The translations under genes and the position numbers were made by a program. A stretch of 64,000 nucleotides of DNA. It comes from JABIAG01 sp964561995. GTDB lineage: Archaea > Nanobdellota > Nanobdellia > Woesearchaeales > JABIAG01. Positions 31,101 to 40,298 of this stretch are shown one piece after another (within the stretch, counting starts at the first letter, position 1; each line of letters opens with the position of its first letter). The notes beneath the pieces are model-generated. The model was not told the origin of the DNA. It ran no database searches and worked only from the letters and a program-made list of their open reading frames with translations. The stretch spans positions 1-64,000 of the forward strand of contig CAZLQZ010000006.1 of NCBI GenBank assembly GCA_964561995.1, read 5' to 3'.

Positions 31101-31847
31101 ATGGTCGAACAAACAATATACTTGTTAAGACATGGTCAAACATATTGGAATGCCGAATCTAAGAAAAAACATCAAACTCATTCTAATGGTATTGGTAATT
31201 TATTATCTTTAAAAGGAATTGAACAGGCAAAAACTGCTGCTCAAATTTTGAAAGGTGTAGAATTGCATTATGCTTTTCATACTCCTTTAACAAGATCTAA
31301 ACAAACTTTAAATGAAGTTATTAAATATCATCCCAGTTTATGTGTTTTTGAAAAACCAGAATTAAATGAATTATCATTGGCTTTTCTTGATGGAATGACT
31401 CAGGATGAATGGGAAAAAGAGTTTCCAGAAACAAAAGCACTTTATGATGCTAGAAAAAAAGATAAATTTGGGTGTAAACTTCCTGATGAAGATTATTCTG
31501 CATGTTTTAAAAAAGCTAAACAAATTGCAGAAGCGAATGGAGAACCTATGAAAATAATTCCAAATTGGGAAAACTATGCTGATGTTATGAAAAGAACAAA
31601 AGAAAGTTTTATTGATAAATTGGATGTTCTTGGGAATTGTTCAATTTTAGTTTCAGGACATCAAGGATTAAATCGGTCTTTACTTGGTAATTTTTTAATT
31701 AATTCAAATTATATTTCTCAAGCAAATGAAATTGTTAATTTAGAAACACCTAATGCCGTGATTTTTAGAATAAATGCTTCTTCTGATGGAGTTAAACTTT
31801 ATCATAATATTGGTAATGGTTGGATTGAAGGTTTTGTTAAAAACTAA
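31101..31847 (+). CDS. Histidine phosphatase family protein (phosphoglycerate mutase-like)
   Basis: 248 residues. It has the RHG motif at the N-terminus (YLLRHGQTYWNAESK, His phospho-acceptor), the second Arg in TPLTRSKQTLNE, the Glu in LNELSLAFLDG and the second catalytic His in LVSGHQGLNRSLLG. Substrate could be phosphoglycerate (cofactor-dependent mutase) or another phosphoester; sequence alone does not decide. There is an insertion (FKKAKQIAEANGEPMK) compared with short bacterial members. It converges with a small membrane-protein gene, overlapping by 4 bp. Confidence 0.85.
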   Translation: MVEQTIYLLRHGQTYWNAESKKKHQTHSNGIGNLLSLKGIEQAKTAAQILKGVELHYAFHTPLTRSKQTLNEVIKYHPSLCVFEKPELNELSLAFLDGMTQDEWEKEFPETKALYDARKKDKFGCKLPDEDYSACFKKAKQIAEANGEPMKIIPNWENYADVMKRTKESFIDKLDVLGNCSILVSGHQGLNRSLLGNFLINSNYISQANEIVNLETPNAVIFRINASSDGVKLYHNIGNGWIEGFVKN

Positions 31848-32059
31848 TTTTTCTCTTTTTTATAACCATGTTTACACATATATGCGATAACACATATAGA
31901 TTGAAGTGCCATAGAACCAACAAACATTTTTCCAACTAGTTTATCCAATCCGCTCACTTCACTAGAAATATAAGTTTGTTTTTTTTCAACTACTTCATTG
32001 CTTTGAGCATACGGTAATAATGCTAAACTACTTATCGCTATCATTCTTTTGTAATTCAT
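31844..32059 (-). CDS. Small membrane protein, 71 aa
   Basis: An N-terminal signal-like segment (MIAISSLALLPYAQS), a short polar loop, and a second hydrophobic segment (LVGKMFVGSMALQSICVIAYM) ending in a basic tail (KHGYKKEKN). No family recognised. Overlaps the histidine phosphatase stop. Confidence 0.5.
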   Translation of the reverse strand: MNYKRMIAISSLALLPYAQSNEVVEKKQTYISSEVSGLDKLVGKMFVGSMALQSICVIAYMCKHGYKKEKN

Positions 32060-32221
32060 TAAAATGGTGAATGTATGTTGATTTATAAAATTTCTTTAGA
32101 AAAATTAATCCTGAACTTCTCTAATGCTAGACCTACTTCATCTACATTTTTAATTTTAAGTATATTTTTGTATTTCTTTCTACAACACACCTTATTATAC
32201 TATCTTATCTTTCTTCAAATT

Positions 32222-32635
32222 ATGAAATACGAATTAATATCTCGTGGGACTAAAAATGTTTTTAGATGTGAAGATACAAAACAACTTTTTAAGATTGATG
32301 GACTGGATATTGAATCAGCAATAAAAAAGCATGAGTTTTTGAAAGTTTTTAGAAATCCTAGTTGTGAAAATGATTGCGCTGATGTTGAATATTTATGTTC
32401 TACTCAAGTCGATAGTCGTGATATGCTTTGTGGCGAGGGATATTATATGGCGGTTTACAAATGTTTTGATTGTAGTTCATATTGGATAAATGGAATTTAT
32501 TGTGATTCGATTATGCCTGATTTTGATGCATATCGTAAAATTAAAATTTCTTGGAATAAAGATGAAGATGTTTTAGTACAGTTAGTAAGGAATATGAGGG
32601 GTAGTATTAATACTTCTCTTTTAAAACACTTATAA
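32222..32635 (+). CDS. Cys-rich hypothetical protein, 137 aa
   Basis: ATG 32222 is preferred over an upstream in-frame ATG at 32075 because the extra 49 codons cover the AT-rich promoter region, including a TTATACTATC box about 25 nt before 32222. Cysteines fall in pairs (NPSCENDC, YLCSTQ, YKCFDCSSYW, IYCDS), suggesting a zinc-binding or disulfide-bonded fold. No signal peptide. Function unknown. Confidence 0.58.
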   Translation: MKYELISRGTKNVFRCEDTKQLFKIDGLDIESAIKKHEFLKVFRNPSCENDCADVEYLCSTQVDSRDMLCGEGYYMAVYKCFDCSSYWINGIYCDSIMPDFDAYRKIKISWNKDEDVLVQLVRNMRGSINTSLLKHL

Positions 32636-32709
32636 TTTGGTTTTTAATAATTAATGGTGTACTTTATTCCCACAAAGTTTTTAATATAATAAATTATTAA
32701 ATATATGGC

Positions 32710-33249
32710 ATGGTTTTGGAAGTAACGTTAACTGATAATGATGGACAATGGGAAGTAAATGGTTTGCTTGATAATTATTCTGTGCATTCTATTTCAAGAT
32801 ACAATGAAAAAATTTTTGTTATTGCAGGCTATTACCCTGATTTTTTGGGTAAGATTTCTACAATAAAATTCAGAATCGAAGAAATTAAGATTCATAACAC
32901 TGGATTTGAAAGATTTAAATGTAAAATTCTTGGATCAGAACTTCCTTATAAACGTATTCAAAAATTATCTGATGAAATTAATAACTTACAAAGAAGAGAA
33001 AAAAGTCCTGAATATGTAGCTTTTTCTGGAACAGATAAACTAGTAGAAAAAGAAACTCAATATTACATAAGAGAATCTTCAAATGTTATTGGTTTTAGGT
33101 TTCATGAATCAAAATTAAATACTCATTTAGTTATGCCATTAAATCCTAAACGTCCTATGAAATTTAGACAGTCTTACATAAATTATCAAGGTTTTAGTGA
33201 TCATGATTTAGAAGTTTTAGTTAATAATGGTCATCAAGTTTTAAATTAA
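32710..33249 (+). CDS. Hypothetical protein, 179 aa
   Basis: Soluble, beta-rich N-terminal half (EVTLTDNDGQWEVNGLLD, IFVIAGYYPDFLG) and a helical, basic C-terminal half. There is an ATG six bases upstream in another frame (ends after seven codons), so the start here is slightly uncertain and may be GTG/TTG-like context. No recognised domain. Converges with the next membrane-protein gene. Confidence 0.55.
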   Translation: MVLEVTLTDNDGQWEVNGLLDNYSVHSISRYNEKIFVIAGYYPDFLGKISTIKFRIEEIKIHNTGFERFKCKILGSELPYKRIQKLSDEINNLQRREKSPEYVAFSGTDKLVEKETQYYIRESSNVIGFRFHESKLNTHLVMPLNPKRPMKFRQSYINYQGFSDHDLEVLVNNGHQVLN

Positions 33250-33581
33250 CTAACAAAAAAATAAGTAATAATTCCAATTATTAGTATAATAGATGCAAAT
33301 GTTAATCCTACAATTTTAATCTTTTTTTCTTTTTTAGTAAGATCTTTCCATTTCTTTCTTTTTTTTCTCCAGTTATCTCTGTTAATTAATCCTGCAATAA
33401 ATAATGCTAAACCCGGAATCCATAATGCTTTGTTATCAAATATAATTCCTATTACTAACCATATTAGTCCAATTACAAACATTGTATAATAATCCACTTT
33501 TGCTTTTGACTTTTTAGTAAAAAAAATTCCTAGTGCTAAAAGAATTAATATTATAATCATAACAATAATTAACCAAGCCAT
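33246..33581 (-). CDS. Small membrane protein, four TM segments
   Basis: 111 residues with hydrophobic helices at about 3-20, 32-47, 53-66 and 89-109, separated by strongly basic loops (KKSKAKVDYY, RDNWRKKRKKWKDLTKKEKK). The positive central loop suggests a cytoplasmic side contacting membrane lipids or nucleic acid. Family unknown. Confidence 0.6.
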   Translation of the reverse strand: MAWLIIVMIIILILLALGIFFTKKSKAKVDYYTMFVIGLIWLVIGIIFDNKALWIPGLALFIAGLINRDNWRKKRKKWKDLTKKEKKIKIVGLTFASIILIIGIITYFFVS

Positions 33582-33615
33582 AATGTGTTTAATATTTTAA
33601 AGTTTATATGTTTTT

Positions 33616-34308
33616 TTATTCCCATGGAATATACTTATTTGGAGTTGAAAGTTTCATTTCAGTTTCCAATCCTTTAATATTATCTTGAGTGTCGTAATAA
33701 TTAATTTCTATTCCTGTTCCATAAAGTTTATTTTTCCAATTTAATAAGTTTTCAAGAGAATATTTTCTTCCTTCACCATTTTGATGAAAAAAGATTTCAA
33801 ATTCATTAATTCTTCCAAGATAAATTCCACAATGTTTTCTTTGATAATCTTCATTCCATATTAATTCTACAACACAACCTGGAATGGGATATTCACATCT
33901 TGGTAAAGTTTTAAGTAAAGTTCTAAATGCTCCTTTTCCAATAAATCCTGGACCTGATTTAGGTAAATGGACTCCATCCTTAACAGGTAAATCAAAGTAC
34001 CAATTTTCATGATTTTTTTTAATCCACTGTTCATAAATTAATTGTTCTTTATTTAAAACATGTGCAATCATTCCTCTTGAGTTTGGTTTGACGTGAGAAT
34101 TTATATTTTGTTTACCAAACTCTGGATGACAGATTAAATCCATAATTCTTGATTCATAAGGGGTATTAGCCAGTAATTCAATTAATATCTCTTCTTTTGT
34201 TAATATATGTTGATATATAAGTAATTGGGGTAATTTAGCAATTCCCAGGGTGCTTTTGAAATTCATGACTGAATTAAATTGGGTTTCTATATAAATCTTA
34301 TCCAACAC
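33616..34308 (-). CDS. Hypothetical protein, 230 aa
   Basis: Unrecognised soluble protein. The segment CVVELIWNEDYQRKHCGIYLG to HQNGEGRKYSLE (about 143-182) recalls the cysteine/histidine region of NlpC/P60 or CHAP peptidases (C..., HxGxYLG), but the spacing does not match well and no signal peptide is present, so this is only a hint. Divergent from the GDPD gene. Confidence 0.55.
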   Translation of the reverse strand: MLDKIYIETQFNSVMNFKSTLGIAKLPQLLIYQHILTKEEILIELLANTPYESRIMDLICHPEFGKQNINSHVKPNSRGMIAHVLNKEQLIYEQWIKKNHENWYFDLPVKDGVHLPKSGPGFIGKGAFRTLLKTLPRCEYPIPGCVVELIWNEDYQRKHCGIYLGRINEFEIFFHQNGEGRKYSLENLLNWKNKLYGTGIEINYYDTQDNIKGLETEMKLSTPNKYIPWE

Positions 34309-34336
34309 TACTTAAAAGTAACAACACAATCAAAAC

Positions 34337-34345
34337 ATTTAAATA
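34337..34345 (+). promoter_or_regulatory. TATA box of the GDPD gene
   Basis: ATTTAAATA centred about 28 nt upstream of the ATG at 34369, preceded by an A-rich BRE-like CAAAAC. Confidence 0.55.
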
Positions 34346-34368
34346 TGAGTTATACATTACTTTAATCT

Positions 34369-35142
34369 ATGAAGTTATTATTAAGTATTTTAACATCTAT
34401 AGGATTTTTAATAACCTTTACCCTATTCTTATTTTATGTTCCAGATATTGAAGCTACAGGCATGACTATTGTTTCTGGAGCTCATAGAGGTAATTCAATA
34501 AATTATACTGAGAATTCAGTTTTAGCAATTTATGACGCCACAATTAATCCTAAATACGATTTTGTTGAATTTGATGTTCAATACACTAAAGATATGGTTC
34601 CAGTAGTTTTTCATGATTATACTTTAACTAGGTTACATAAAATTCCATTTACTGTTTCAAGTTTAACATATGATCAATTAAAAGAACTTTCACACAATAC
34701 TATTCCAACTTTTGAAGAAGTAATGAGTATAATTGGAAATAGAAAAGATATTAATATTGAAATTAAACCTGTTGATGATAAGTTAGATATTCAACTTACA
34801 GATTATACTATTAAATATTGTGAAGACCATGGTATAAAACAAAATATTATTTTGAGTAGTATATCAAAGGATGTTGTACGTTATGTTTCAGAAAATCATC
34901 CCGAAATTCCTACTGGATTAATTTATTTTGTACACCCCGTTACATATTTACATTTTGATAGTTTAGTTTTAGATTTATATAAAGAAGTGGATGAAGTTGG
35001 TGCGGATTATCTTATGATGCATGGTGTTAATGTAAGAGATAAAAAATTGTTTGAATTAAAACCAGATAACATTACTTTAGTATTTTGGTATTTTACTGAT
35101 GAAATGATAATTATAGAAGATTATGACGATGTTATTTGGTAA
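34369..35142 (+). CDS. Glycerophosphodiester phosphodiesterase, membrane-anchored
   Basis: 257 residues. An N-terminal hydrophobic anchor or signal (LLLSILTSIGFLITFTLFLF) is followed by a GDPD TIM barrel: AHRGNSINYTENSVLAIYDA (His/Arg and Glu-Asn), FVEFDVQYTKDMVPVVFHD (Glu, Asp, second His) and INIEIKP (Glu, Lys). These residues bind the metal and phosphate. Archaeal members cleave glycerophosphodiesters, but the target here could be a lipid or surface polymer outside the cell. It has its own TATA box and is flanked by a glycosyltransferase gene on the opposite strand. Confidence 0.86.
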   Translation: MKLLLSILTSIGFLITFTLFLFYVPDIEATGMTIVSGAHRGNSINYTENSVLAIYDATINPKYDFVEFDVQYTKDMVPVVFHDYTLTRLHKIPFTVSSLTYDQLKELSHNTIPTFEEVMSIIGNRKDINIEIKPVDDKLDIQLTDYTIKYCEDHGIKQNIILSSISKDVVRYVSENHPEIPTGLIYFVHPVTYLHFDSLVLDLYKEVDEVGADYLMMHGVNVRDKKLFELKPDNITLVFWYFTDEMIIIEDYDDVIW

Positions 35143-35148
35143 ATAACT

Positions 35149-36552
35149 TTAATTATGATTTCTTTTTCTTATTATTGCTCTTCTTAATTTGAATGCGATT
35201 AATTTGTGAGATAGTTTATTTTTTAAAATTTTAAGATTATGATTTACATAATTTTGTTTTAATTTATCATTATTAATTATTTTAATAACTTCATCTACTT
35301 TCTCAATTTCAAATTTATCTAGTGAAACGCATTTAAATCCAAATTGTGCTATGTCTTTTATAAATACAGGATATGTGTACAATATCGGTACTAATCCTCC
35401 TGCCATAACTTCCAATAAATTATTTCCAAAACCTTCAATTTCACTAAAATAAGTTGATACTCCTCCCAATCTTGCAATGATTGATGGGAATTCTGCAAAT
35501 CTAATTTCAGTTTTAAAATCTTCATTAAAAACTAAGAAGAATTTAGTAGTGTTATATTGTTTAGATAATTTATTATTTAATTTTTTAAGTTCTTTTTTGT
35601 ATGTTGTATCTAATTTTCCAGTATGTCCTGAAATAAAGAAAATCATTGCTTTTTTATCTAATTTGGAATGTAATTCATATGCATATTTTAATGCAAAATC
35701 GATTCTTTTTCTTGGAACAATTCTTGTATGTTGTAAACAAAATTGGGTATCTTCTAATGTTAAATTTTCTTTTTTTAACATTTCCCATATTTTAAAATCT
35801 TCTAAGAATTTTTCAACTCTTTCTTTAAATTCATCCTTTCTTAATTCGCTGTAATTGTTAATTACTGCAGTTGCAGTATTATAAACAACATCATAATTAA
35901 GTAATATATCTTTGTGTAATTCTTCATAATATTTTCTTGCTAATTCATATTGCATTGAATTAATAAACAAGATATATTCGACATATTTACTTGGAACGCC
36001 TTCATCTAAGTATCCTTTTACATCAGGAGAAGGATTTTCAAATTTCGGTCTTTCTAAATGTGAATCGTGCCACCATAAAACATATTTTGGTGTTGATTTA
36101 TTATTTTTTATTGCATCTCGATAATATCTTGCAAGAGCAACTGGTCCAATAAAATTAACAGGATGCGAGTAATTATGAATTATTAAAATATCAATTTTCT
36201 TTTTTTCAATCCATTGGGTAATTTCTTCTTGTGCATTTTGTATTGCTTTTTCAATTTCTTCATAACAATTAACATAACCTTTTGAGAAATTATGAACCAT
36301 TTTTTTATTTAATTTATTACCATGCCATAAAATTTTTCTTTGTGTAATTTGTTTAGATTTTTTTCCAGATTTACCAATCAAATAATAAATATTAGAAGCA
36401 GGAATATTAAGATATTCTTTCATTGCATATTCTACTTGGTCCATAACAATAGAAACACCGTCCTCAAAACCAAATTGAGAATGAATAACACCATAATTTA
36501 ATGATGGAATTTGTTTTTTAGTAAATTTCATTAATATTTTAATTAATTTCAT
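35149..36552 (-). CDS. GT-B glycosyltransferase (GT4-like)
   Basis: 467 residues. The N-terminal domain begins with NYGVIHSQFGFEDGVSIVMD, a typical start where the acceptor binds. The C-terminal Rossmann domain has IFFISGHTGKLDTTYKKEL, then the donor-binding EGFGNNLLEVMAGGLVPILY (the ExxGxxxxEAMA-type GT4 signature with Glu residues). An extra insertion in the middle separates the domains. It probably transfers a sugar from a nucleotide- or lipid-linked donor in surface glycan synthesis. Converges with GDPD with 6 bp between the stops. Confidence 0.78.
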   Translation of the reverse strand: MKLIKILMKFTKKQIPSLNYGVIHSQFGFEDGVSIVMDQVEYAMKEYLNIPASNIYYLIGKSGKKSKQITQRKILWHGNKLNKKMVHNFSKGYVNCYEEIEKAIQNAQEEITQWIEKKKIDILIIHNYSHPVNFIGPVALARYYRDAIKNNKSTPKYVLWWHDSHLERPKFENPSPDVKGYLDEGVPSKYVEYILFINSMQYELARKYYEELHKDILLNYDVVYNTATAVINNYSELRKDEFKERVEKFLEDFKIWEMLKKENLTLEDTQFCLQHTRIVPRKRIDFALKYAYELHSKLDKKAMIFFISGHTGKLDTTYKKELKKLNNKLSKQYNTTKFFLVFNEDFKTEIRFAEFPSIIARLGGVSTYFSEIEGFGNNLLEVMAGGLVPILYTYPVFIKDIAQFGFKCVSLDKFEIEKVDEVIKIINNDKLKQNYVNHNLKILKNKLSHKLIAFKLRRAIIRKRNHN

Positions 36553-36652
36553 CCTTTAAAAATATTTTCAAAATTAAACTTGACCGGCAAATTGTTTTAA
36601 ATTAATATTAATCATATAAAACCTTATTAATTAATAATCATTTTAATCTTTT

Positions 36653-36994
36653 ATGCCTAATGAATTTAAAAATGAAGATTTGCAGAAATTATATGATGTT
36701 TTAAATAAAAATGGTATAACTCTAAAAGATACTTTTCAATCTATTTCTACCACTTTGGAAGTTGTTGATTTTATTCCTAGAGGCACTTTAAATACTCTTG
36801 TTTTAGAACCAATTGAAGCAGATTATTTAGCAGAGTATAGAATTGATAAAAGATGTCCTTGGTCAATGAAATCATCTCATTTTGGAATAACCCTTTTTTC
36901 AAGTTATGGTACAAATCAAGAAAAAAATCTGGTTTATGACGGTCTTCATTCAGTTATTTTAAGATATGAAAAAAGAAATGAAGAAGATAGTTAA
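36653..36994 (+). CDS. Hypothetical protein, 113 aa
   Basis: Short soluble protein with no recognised family. TATA-like TATAAAA lies roughly 35-40 nt upstream. A single Cys (KRCPWSMK) and a mixed alpha/beta pattern are visible. The next gene, an HTH regulator, follows after 43 bp with its own AT-rich leader. Confidence 0.55.
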   Translation: MPNEFKNEDLQKLYDVLNKNGITLKDTFQSISTTLEVVDFIPRGTLNTLVLEPIEADYLAEYRIDKRCPWSMKSSHFGITLFSSYGTNQEKNLVYDGLHSVILRYEKRNEEDS

Positions 36995-37037
36995 TTTTCC
37001 AAAAATTATATAAATAATACAATCTATATTTATAATT

Positions 37038-37442
37038 ATGAGATTCAGTCACAAAATTACAATTATTAATGTAAGAAGGCCAAAAGAGTCTGATGTGAAT
37101 GAAGATTTACAATATTTTGGATCTTCTTTAGGACTGTTTGGATTAAGAGATAAAGATAAATCATGTTATAGAATTTTTCTTGAGTTGTTAAAAGCAGCAA
37201 AATTAAAGGGTGGTTTTTCTTCAGATGAATTAGCTTTTAGATTAAATTTAACTCGTGGAACTGTAGTTCATCATTTAAACAAATTAATGGAAGCTGGAAT
37301 TGCAATTAATGTTAAAAATCGTTATTATCTTAGAGAAGAAAATCTACAAATAGTTGTTCAAGCAATAAAAAGTGATTTAGAACAATCTATGGATGAATTA
37401 ACTAATCTTGCTAAAGAGATTGACGACTGGATGGGATTGTAG
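37038..37442 (+). CDS. ArsR-like winged-helix regulator
   Basis: 134 residues. A winged helix lies at about residues 55-98: LKGGFSSDELAFRLNLTRGT (helices 1-2), VVHHLNKLMEAGIAI (recognition helix and turn), then wing NRYYLREENL. A C-terminal amphipathic helix (VVQAIKSDLEQSMDELTNLA) could dimerise. It lies just upstream of the MoxR operon on the same strand, so it may regulate that operon; there is no direct evidence. Confidence 0.75.
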   Translation: MRFSHKITIINVRRPKESDVNEDLQYFGSSLGLFGLRDKDKSCYRIFLELLKAAKLKGGFSSDELAFRLNLTRGTVVHHLNKLMEAGIAINVKNRYYLREENLQIVVQAIKSDLEQSMDELTNLAKEIDDWMGL

Positions 37443-37490
37443 TTTTAATATTTCATAAACTTTTTAAACCGATTTGTTAGTTTTTTTATT

Positions 37491-38477
37491 ATGAATGATG
37501 AAATTAAAAAACTTAATGAACAAGCAGAAATTTTTTCAAAAGATTTAATGCTGTTGAGTGAAGAAATTAAAAAAGTAATTGTTGGTCAAGATTCTGTTAT
37601 TAATAAAGTAATAATTGCATTAATTGCTAATGGTCATATTTTATTGGAAGGAGTTCCAGGTTTAGCTAAAACTTTGTTAATTAGGACTCTTGCACAGTCG
37701 ATTTCTGCAGATTTTTGTAGACTTCAATTTACTCCGGATTTGTTACCTGCTGATATTATGGGTACAAAAATTTATAATGCTAAAACGGGTTTGTTTATAA
37801 CAAAAAAAGGACCAATATTTTCAAATTTCATTCTTGCTGATGAAATTAATCGTGCTCCTCCTAAAGTACAATCTGCATTATTAGAAGCTATGCAAGAACA
37901 TCAAGTTACAATCTCGGGAGACACTTTTAAACTAGATACTCCCTTTCTTGTAATGGCAACACAAAATCCTTTAGAAACTGAAGGAACTTATCGTTTACCT
38001 GAAGCTCAAATAGATAGGTTTATGTTTAAAATTTTAATTTCTTATCCTTCTAAAGATCAAGAAAAAGAAATTATTCAAAGAAATACTCAAGGAAATGAAA
38101 TTAAAGTAAAAACTATTTTATCTACTTCAAAATTATTAGGTATTCAAAAGTTTAATTATTTAATTTATGCAGATAAAAAAATCGAAGATTATGTTACTTC
38201 ATTAGTGGATATTACTCGAAATCCAAATGATTACGGGTTAAATGTTGATAATCATATTGAGTTGGGTGCATCACCTAGGGCTAGTTTATGGTTGATTTTA
38301 GCTGCAAAAGCTAATGCACTTTTGAATGGTAGGGGATATGTAATTCCTGAAGATGTTCAAGAAATTGCTCCTGATGTTTTAAGACACAGAATAGTATTAT
38401 CTTATGACGCTGAAGCTGAAGGAATAGACGCCGATGATATAATTGAAAAAATTCTTGATAAAGTGAAGATACCTTAA
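37491..38477 (+). CDS. MoxR family AAA+ ATPase
   Basis: 328 residues. Walker A is GHILLEGVPGLAKTLLIRTL, Walker B ILADEINRAPPKVQSALLEAMQ (split), then sensor 1 ATQNPLETEGTYRLPEAQ and the lid with SPRASLWLILAAKANAL. MoxR ATPases act as chaperones with VWA proteins to activate or assemble enzyme complexes. First gene of a four-gene operon (1-bp gap to the next). Confidence 0.93.
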   Translation: MNDEIKKLNEQAEIFSKDLMLLSEEIKKVIVGQDSVINKVIIALIANGHILLEGVPGLAKTLLIRTLAQSISADFCRLQFTPDLLPADIMGTKIYNAKTGLFITKKGPIFSNFILADEINRAPPKVQSALLEAMQEHQVTISGDTFKLDTPFLVMATQNPLETEGTYRLPEAQIDRFMFKILISYPSKDQEKEIIQRNTQGNEIKVKTILSTSKLLGIQKFNYLIYADKKIEDYVTSLVDITRNPNDYGLNVDNHIELGASPRASLWLILAAKANALLNGRGYVIPEDVQEIAPDVLRHRIVLSYDAEAEGIDADDIIEKILDKVKIP

Positions 38478-38478
38478 A

Positions 38479-39354
38479 ATGCCAGAAACAAAAGAAATTT
38501 TAAAACAAGTTAAGAAAATAGAAATATCAACCAATTATTTAGTTGAAGAACTTCTTCAGGGAATGTATCATTCCGTGTTTAAAGGAATGGGCATAGAATT
38601 TTCTGAAGTTAGAGAATACATTTATGGTGATGATATAAGAACTATTGATTGGAATGTTACTGCAAGGATGGGTCATCCTTATGTAAAAGAATTTATTGAA
38701 GAAAGAAATTTGACTATTTATATTGTGTTGGATGTTTCGGCGAGTAATGAGTTTGGTAATATAAAAGAAAAAAAACGTATTGCAATTGAATTAGCAGCTT
38801 CATTAATGTTTGCGGCAATTAAAAATAATGACAGAGTTGGACTTATTTTGTTTAGTGATGAAGTTGAAAAATTCATTCCACCAAGAACTGGTAAAAGATT
38901 TATTTTAAAATTAATAAGAGAAATGCTTTATTATAAACCTAAATCAAAAAGTACTAATTTAACTGTACCTTTGATTTTTCTATCCAAGATTGTTAAAAAA
39001 AAGAGTGCAATTTTTGTTTTTTCTGATTTTTTTTCAATAGATTTTTCTAAGTCTTTAAGAATTTTAAAAAATAAACATGATGTAATTGCAATTAACTTAA
39101 GAGATGAAAGAGAAGAATCTCTTCCTGAAATAGGTTATGTAGAATTAGAAGATGAAGAAACTGGGGAAACTATAATTGTTAATACTTCTGATTCTGAAGT
39201 TAGAGAAAATTTTAAAAAAATAATTAAAGAAAAAAATGATGAACTAACTCATTTATTTAGAAAACTTAAAATTGATGTTATAAAAATTAGAACAGATGAA
39301 ACTTTTGAAATACCGTTAAGGAAATTTTTCAAATTAAGGAGGAATAAAAGGTGA
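38479..39354 (+). CDS. DUF58 domain protein
   Basis: 291 residues with the DUF58 hallmark EYIYGDDIRTIDWNVTARMG (about 48-67), followed by a VWA-like region (IYIVLDVSASNEFG, DRVGLILFSD). DUF58 proteins almost always accompany MoxR. Here the gene starts 1 bp after MoxR's stop and overlaps the VWA gene by 4 bp (GTGA), so the next gene likely starts at GTG. Confidence 0.92.
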   Translation: MPETKEILKQVKKIEISTNYLVEELLQGMYHSVFKGMGIEFSEVREYIYGDDIRTIDWNVTARMGHPYVKEFIEERNLTIYIVLDVSASNEFGNIKEKKRIAIELAASLMFAAIKNNDRVGLILFSDEVEKFIPPRTGKRFILKLIREMLYYKPKSKSTNLTVPLIFLSKIVKKKSAIFVFSDFFSIDFSKSLRILKNKHDVIAINLRDEREESLPEIGYVELEDEETGETIIVNTSDSEVRENFKKIIKEKNDELTHLFRKLKIDVIKIRTDETFEIPLRKFFKLRRNKR

Positions 39355-40298
39355 ATGTGCAAAATCCAATTTGGTTAATATTTTTATTAGCAATTCCGTT
39401 AATGATTTATTTTTATAATCAACATTTAAAAAAAGCAAGAAATGCAGCTATCAAATTTAGTAATTTGGGATTTATTAAACAAGCCCAAAAAAATAAAAAA
39501 AGAAGTTTAAGAAAACATTTGGAATTTATTTTATCTTCTTTATTAATCTTTTTTTTAATTTTAGGTTTGGCTGACCTTCATATTCCATTAAAACAAACTA
39601 AAGAAGGTGTAAATGTTGTTTTGGCTTTGGATGTTAGTGGGAGTATGCAAGCAACAGATTATAAACCAAATAGGTTAGAATCTGCTAAATCTTCCGCAAA
39701 AATATTGATAAATTCTTTAAAGTCTAAAGACCATGTTGGGATAGTAATATTTGAATCTGGTGCTACAACTGCTGCTTATTTGAGTCCTTTTAAAGATATG
39801 GTTTTAAGTAAACTTGAAAACATTGCCCCAAAAGATGGAAGGACCGCAATTGGGGATGGTTTAAGTCTTGCAATAGACATGGCCTCATCAATTCCAAATA
39901 AAAAAAAGGTTGTAATTTTATTAAGTGATGGTGTTAGTAATTCTGGAGTTATTTCACCTGATGAAGCAATCTCTTTTGCTAAAGATAATAAAATTCAAGT
40001 TCATACGATTGGTATGGGTTCTGATGAACAAACTATCTTGGGTTATGATTATTTTGGAAATCCTCAATATGCAGAGTTAGATGAAAAAACATTAAAAAAT
40101 ATTGCTATAAATACTGGTGGAAAATACTTTAAATCTGTTAATTCAGAAACTCTTGATGATGTTTATGAAGATATAAGTAAGGACTTAGAACGAGAAAAAG
40201 AATTGACAAGTATAAAGGATTGGTTTTTTATTCTTTCTTTATTTATGGTAGGGTTGCTTATTTATTTCAAATATGGGAAGTATAGGATAATCAGATGA
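39351..40298 (+). CDS. VWA domain membrane protein (BatA-like)
   Basis: 315 residues. Two N-terminal hydrophobic helices (WLIFLLAIPLMIYFY; LEFILSSLLIFFLILGLADL) lead to a VWA domain with the MIDAS motif VVLALDVSGSMQATDY and the later VVILLSDGVSNSG, and a C-terminal TM helix (WFFILSLFMVGLLIYF). Its topology matches BatA/BatB of the aerotolerance (Bat) operon. The start is GTG, overlapping DUF58's stop. Confidence 0.9.
   Translation: MNVQNPIWLIFLLAIPLMIYFYNQHLKKARNAAIKFSNLGFIKQAQKNKKRSLRKHLEFILSSLLIFFLILGLADLHIPLKQTKEGVNVVLALDVSGSMQATDYKPNRLESAKSSAKILINSLKSKDHVGIVIFESGATTAAYLSPFKDMVLSKLENIAPKDGRTAIGDGLSLAIDMASSIPNKKKVVILLSDGVSNSGVISPDEAISFAKDNKIQVHTIGMGSDEQTILGYDYFGNPQYAELDEKTLKNIAINTGGKYFKSVNSETLDDVYEDISKDLEREKELTSIKDWFFILSLFMVGLLIYFKYGKYRIIR

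Noticed and set aside
32075..32221. N-terminal membrane extension of the Cys-rich 137-aa protein
   Set aside because: The extra 49 codons run through an AT-rich stretch with a plausible TATA box, and the start at 32222 has the spacing seen for other leaderless genes.
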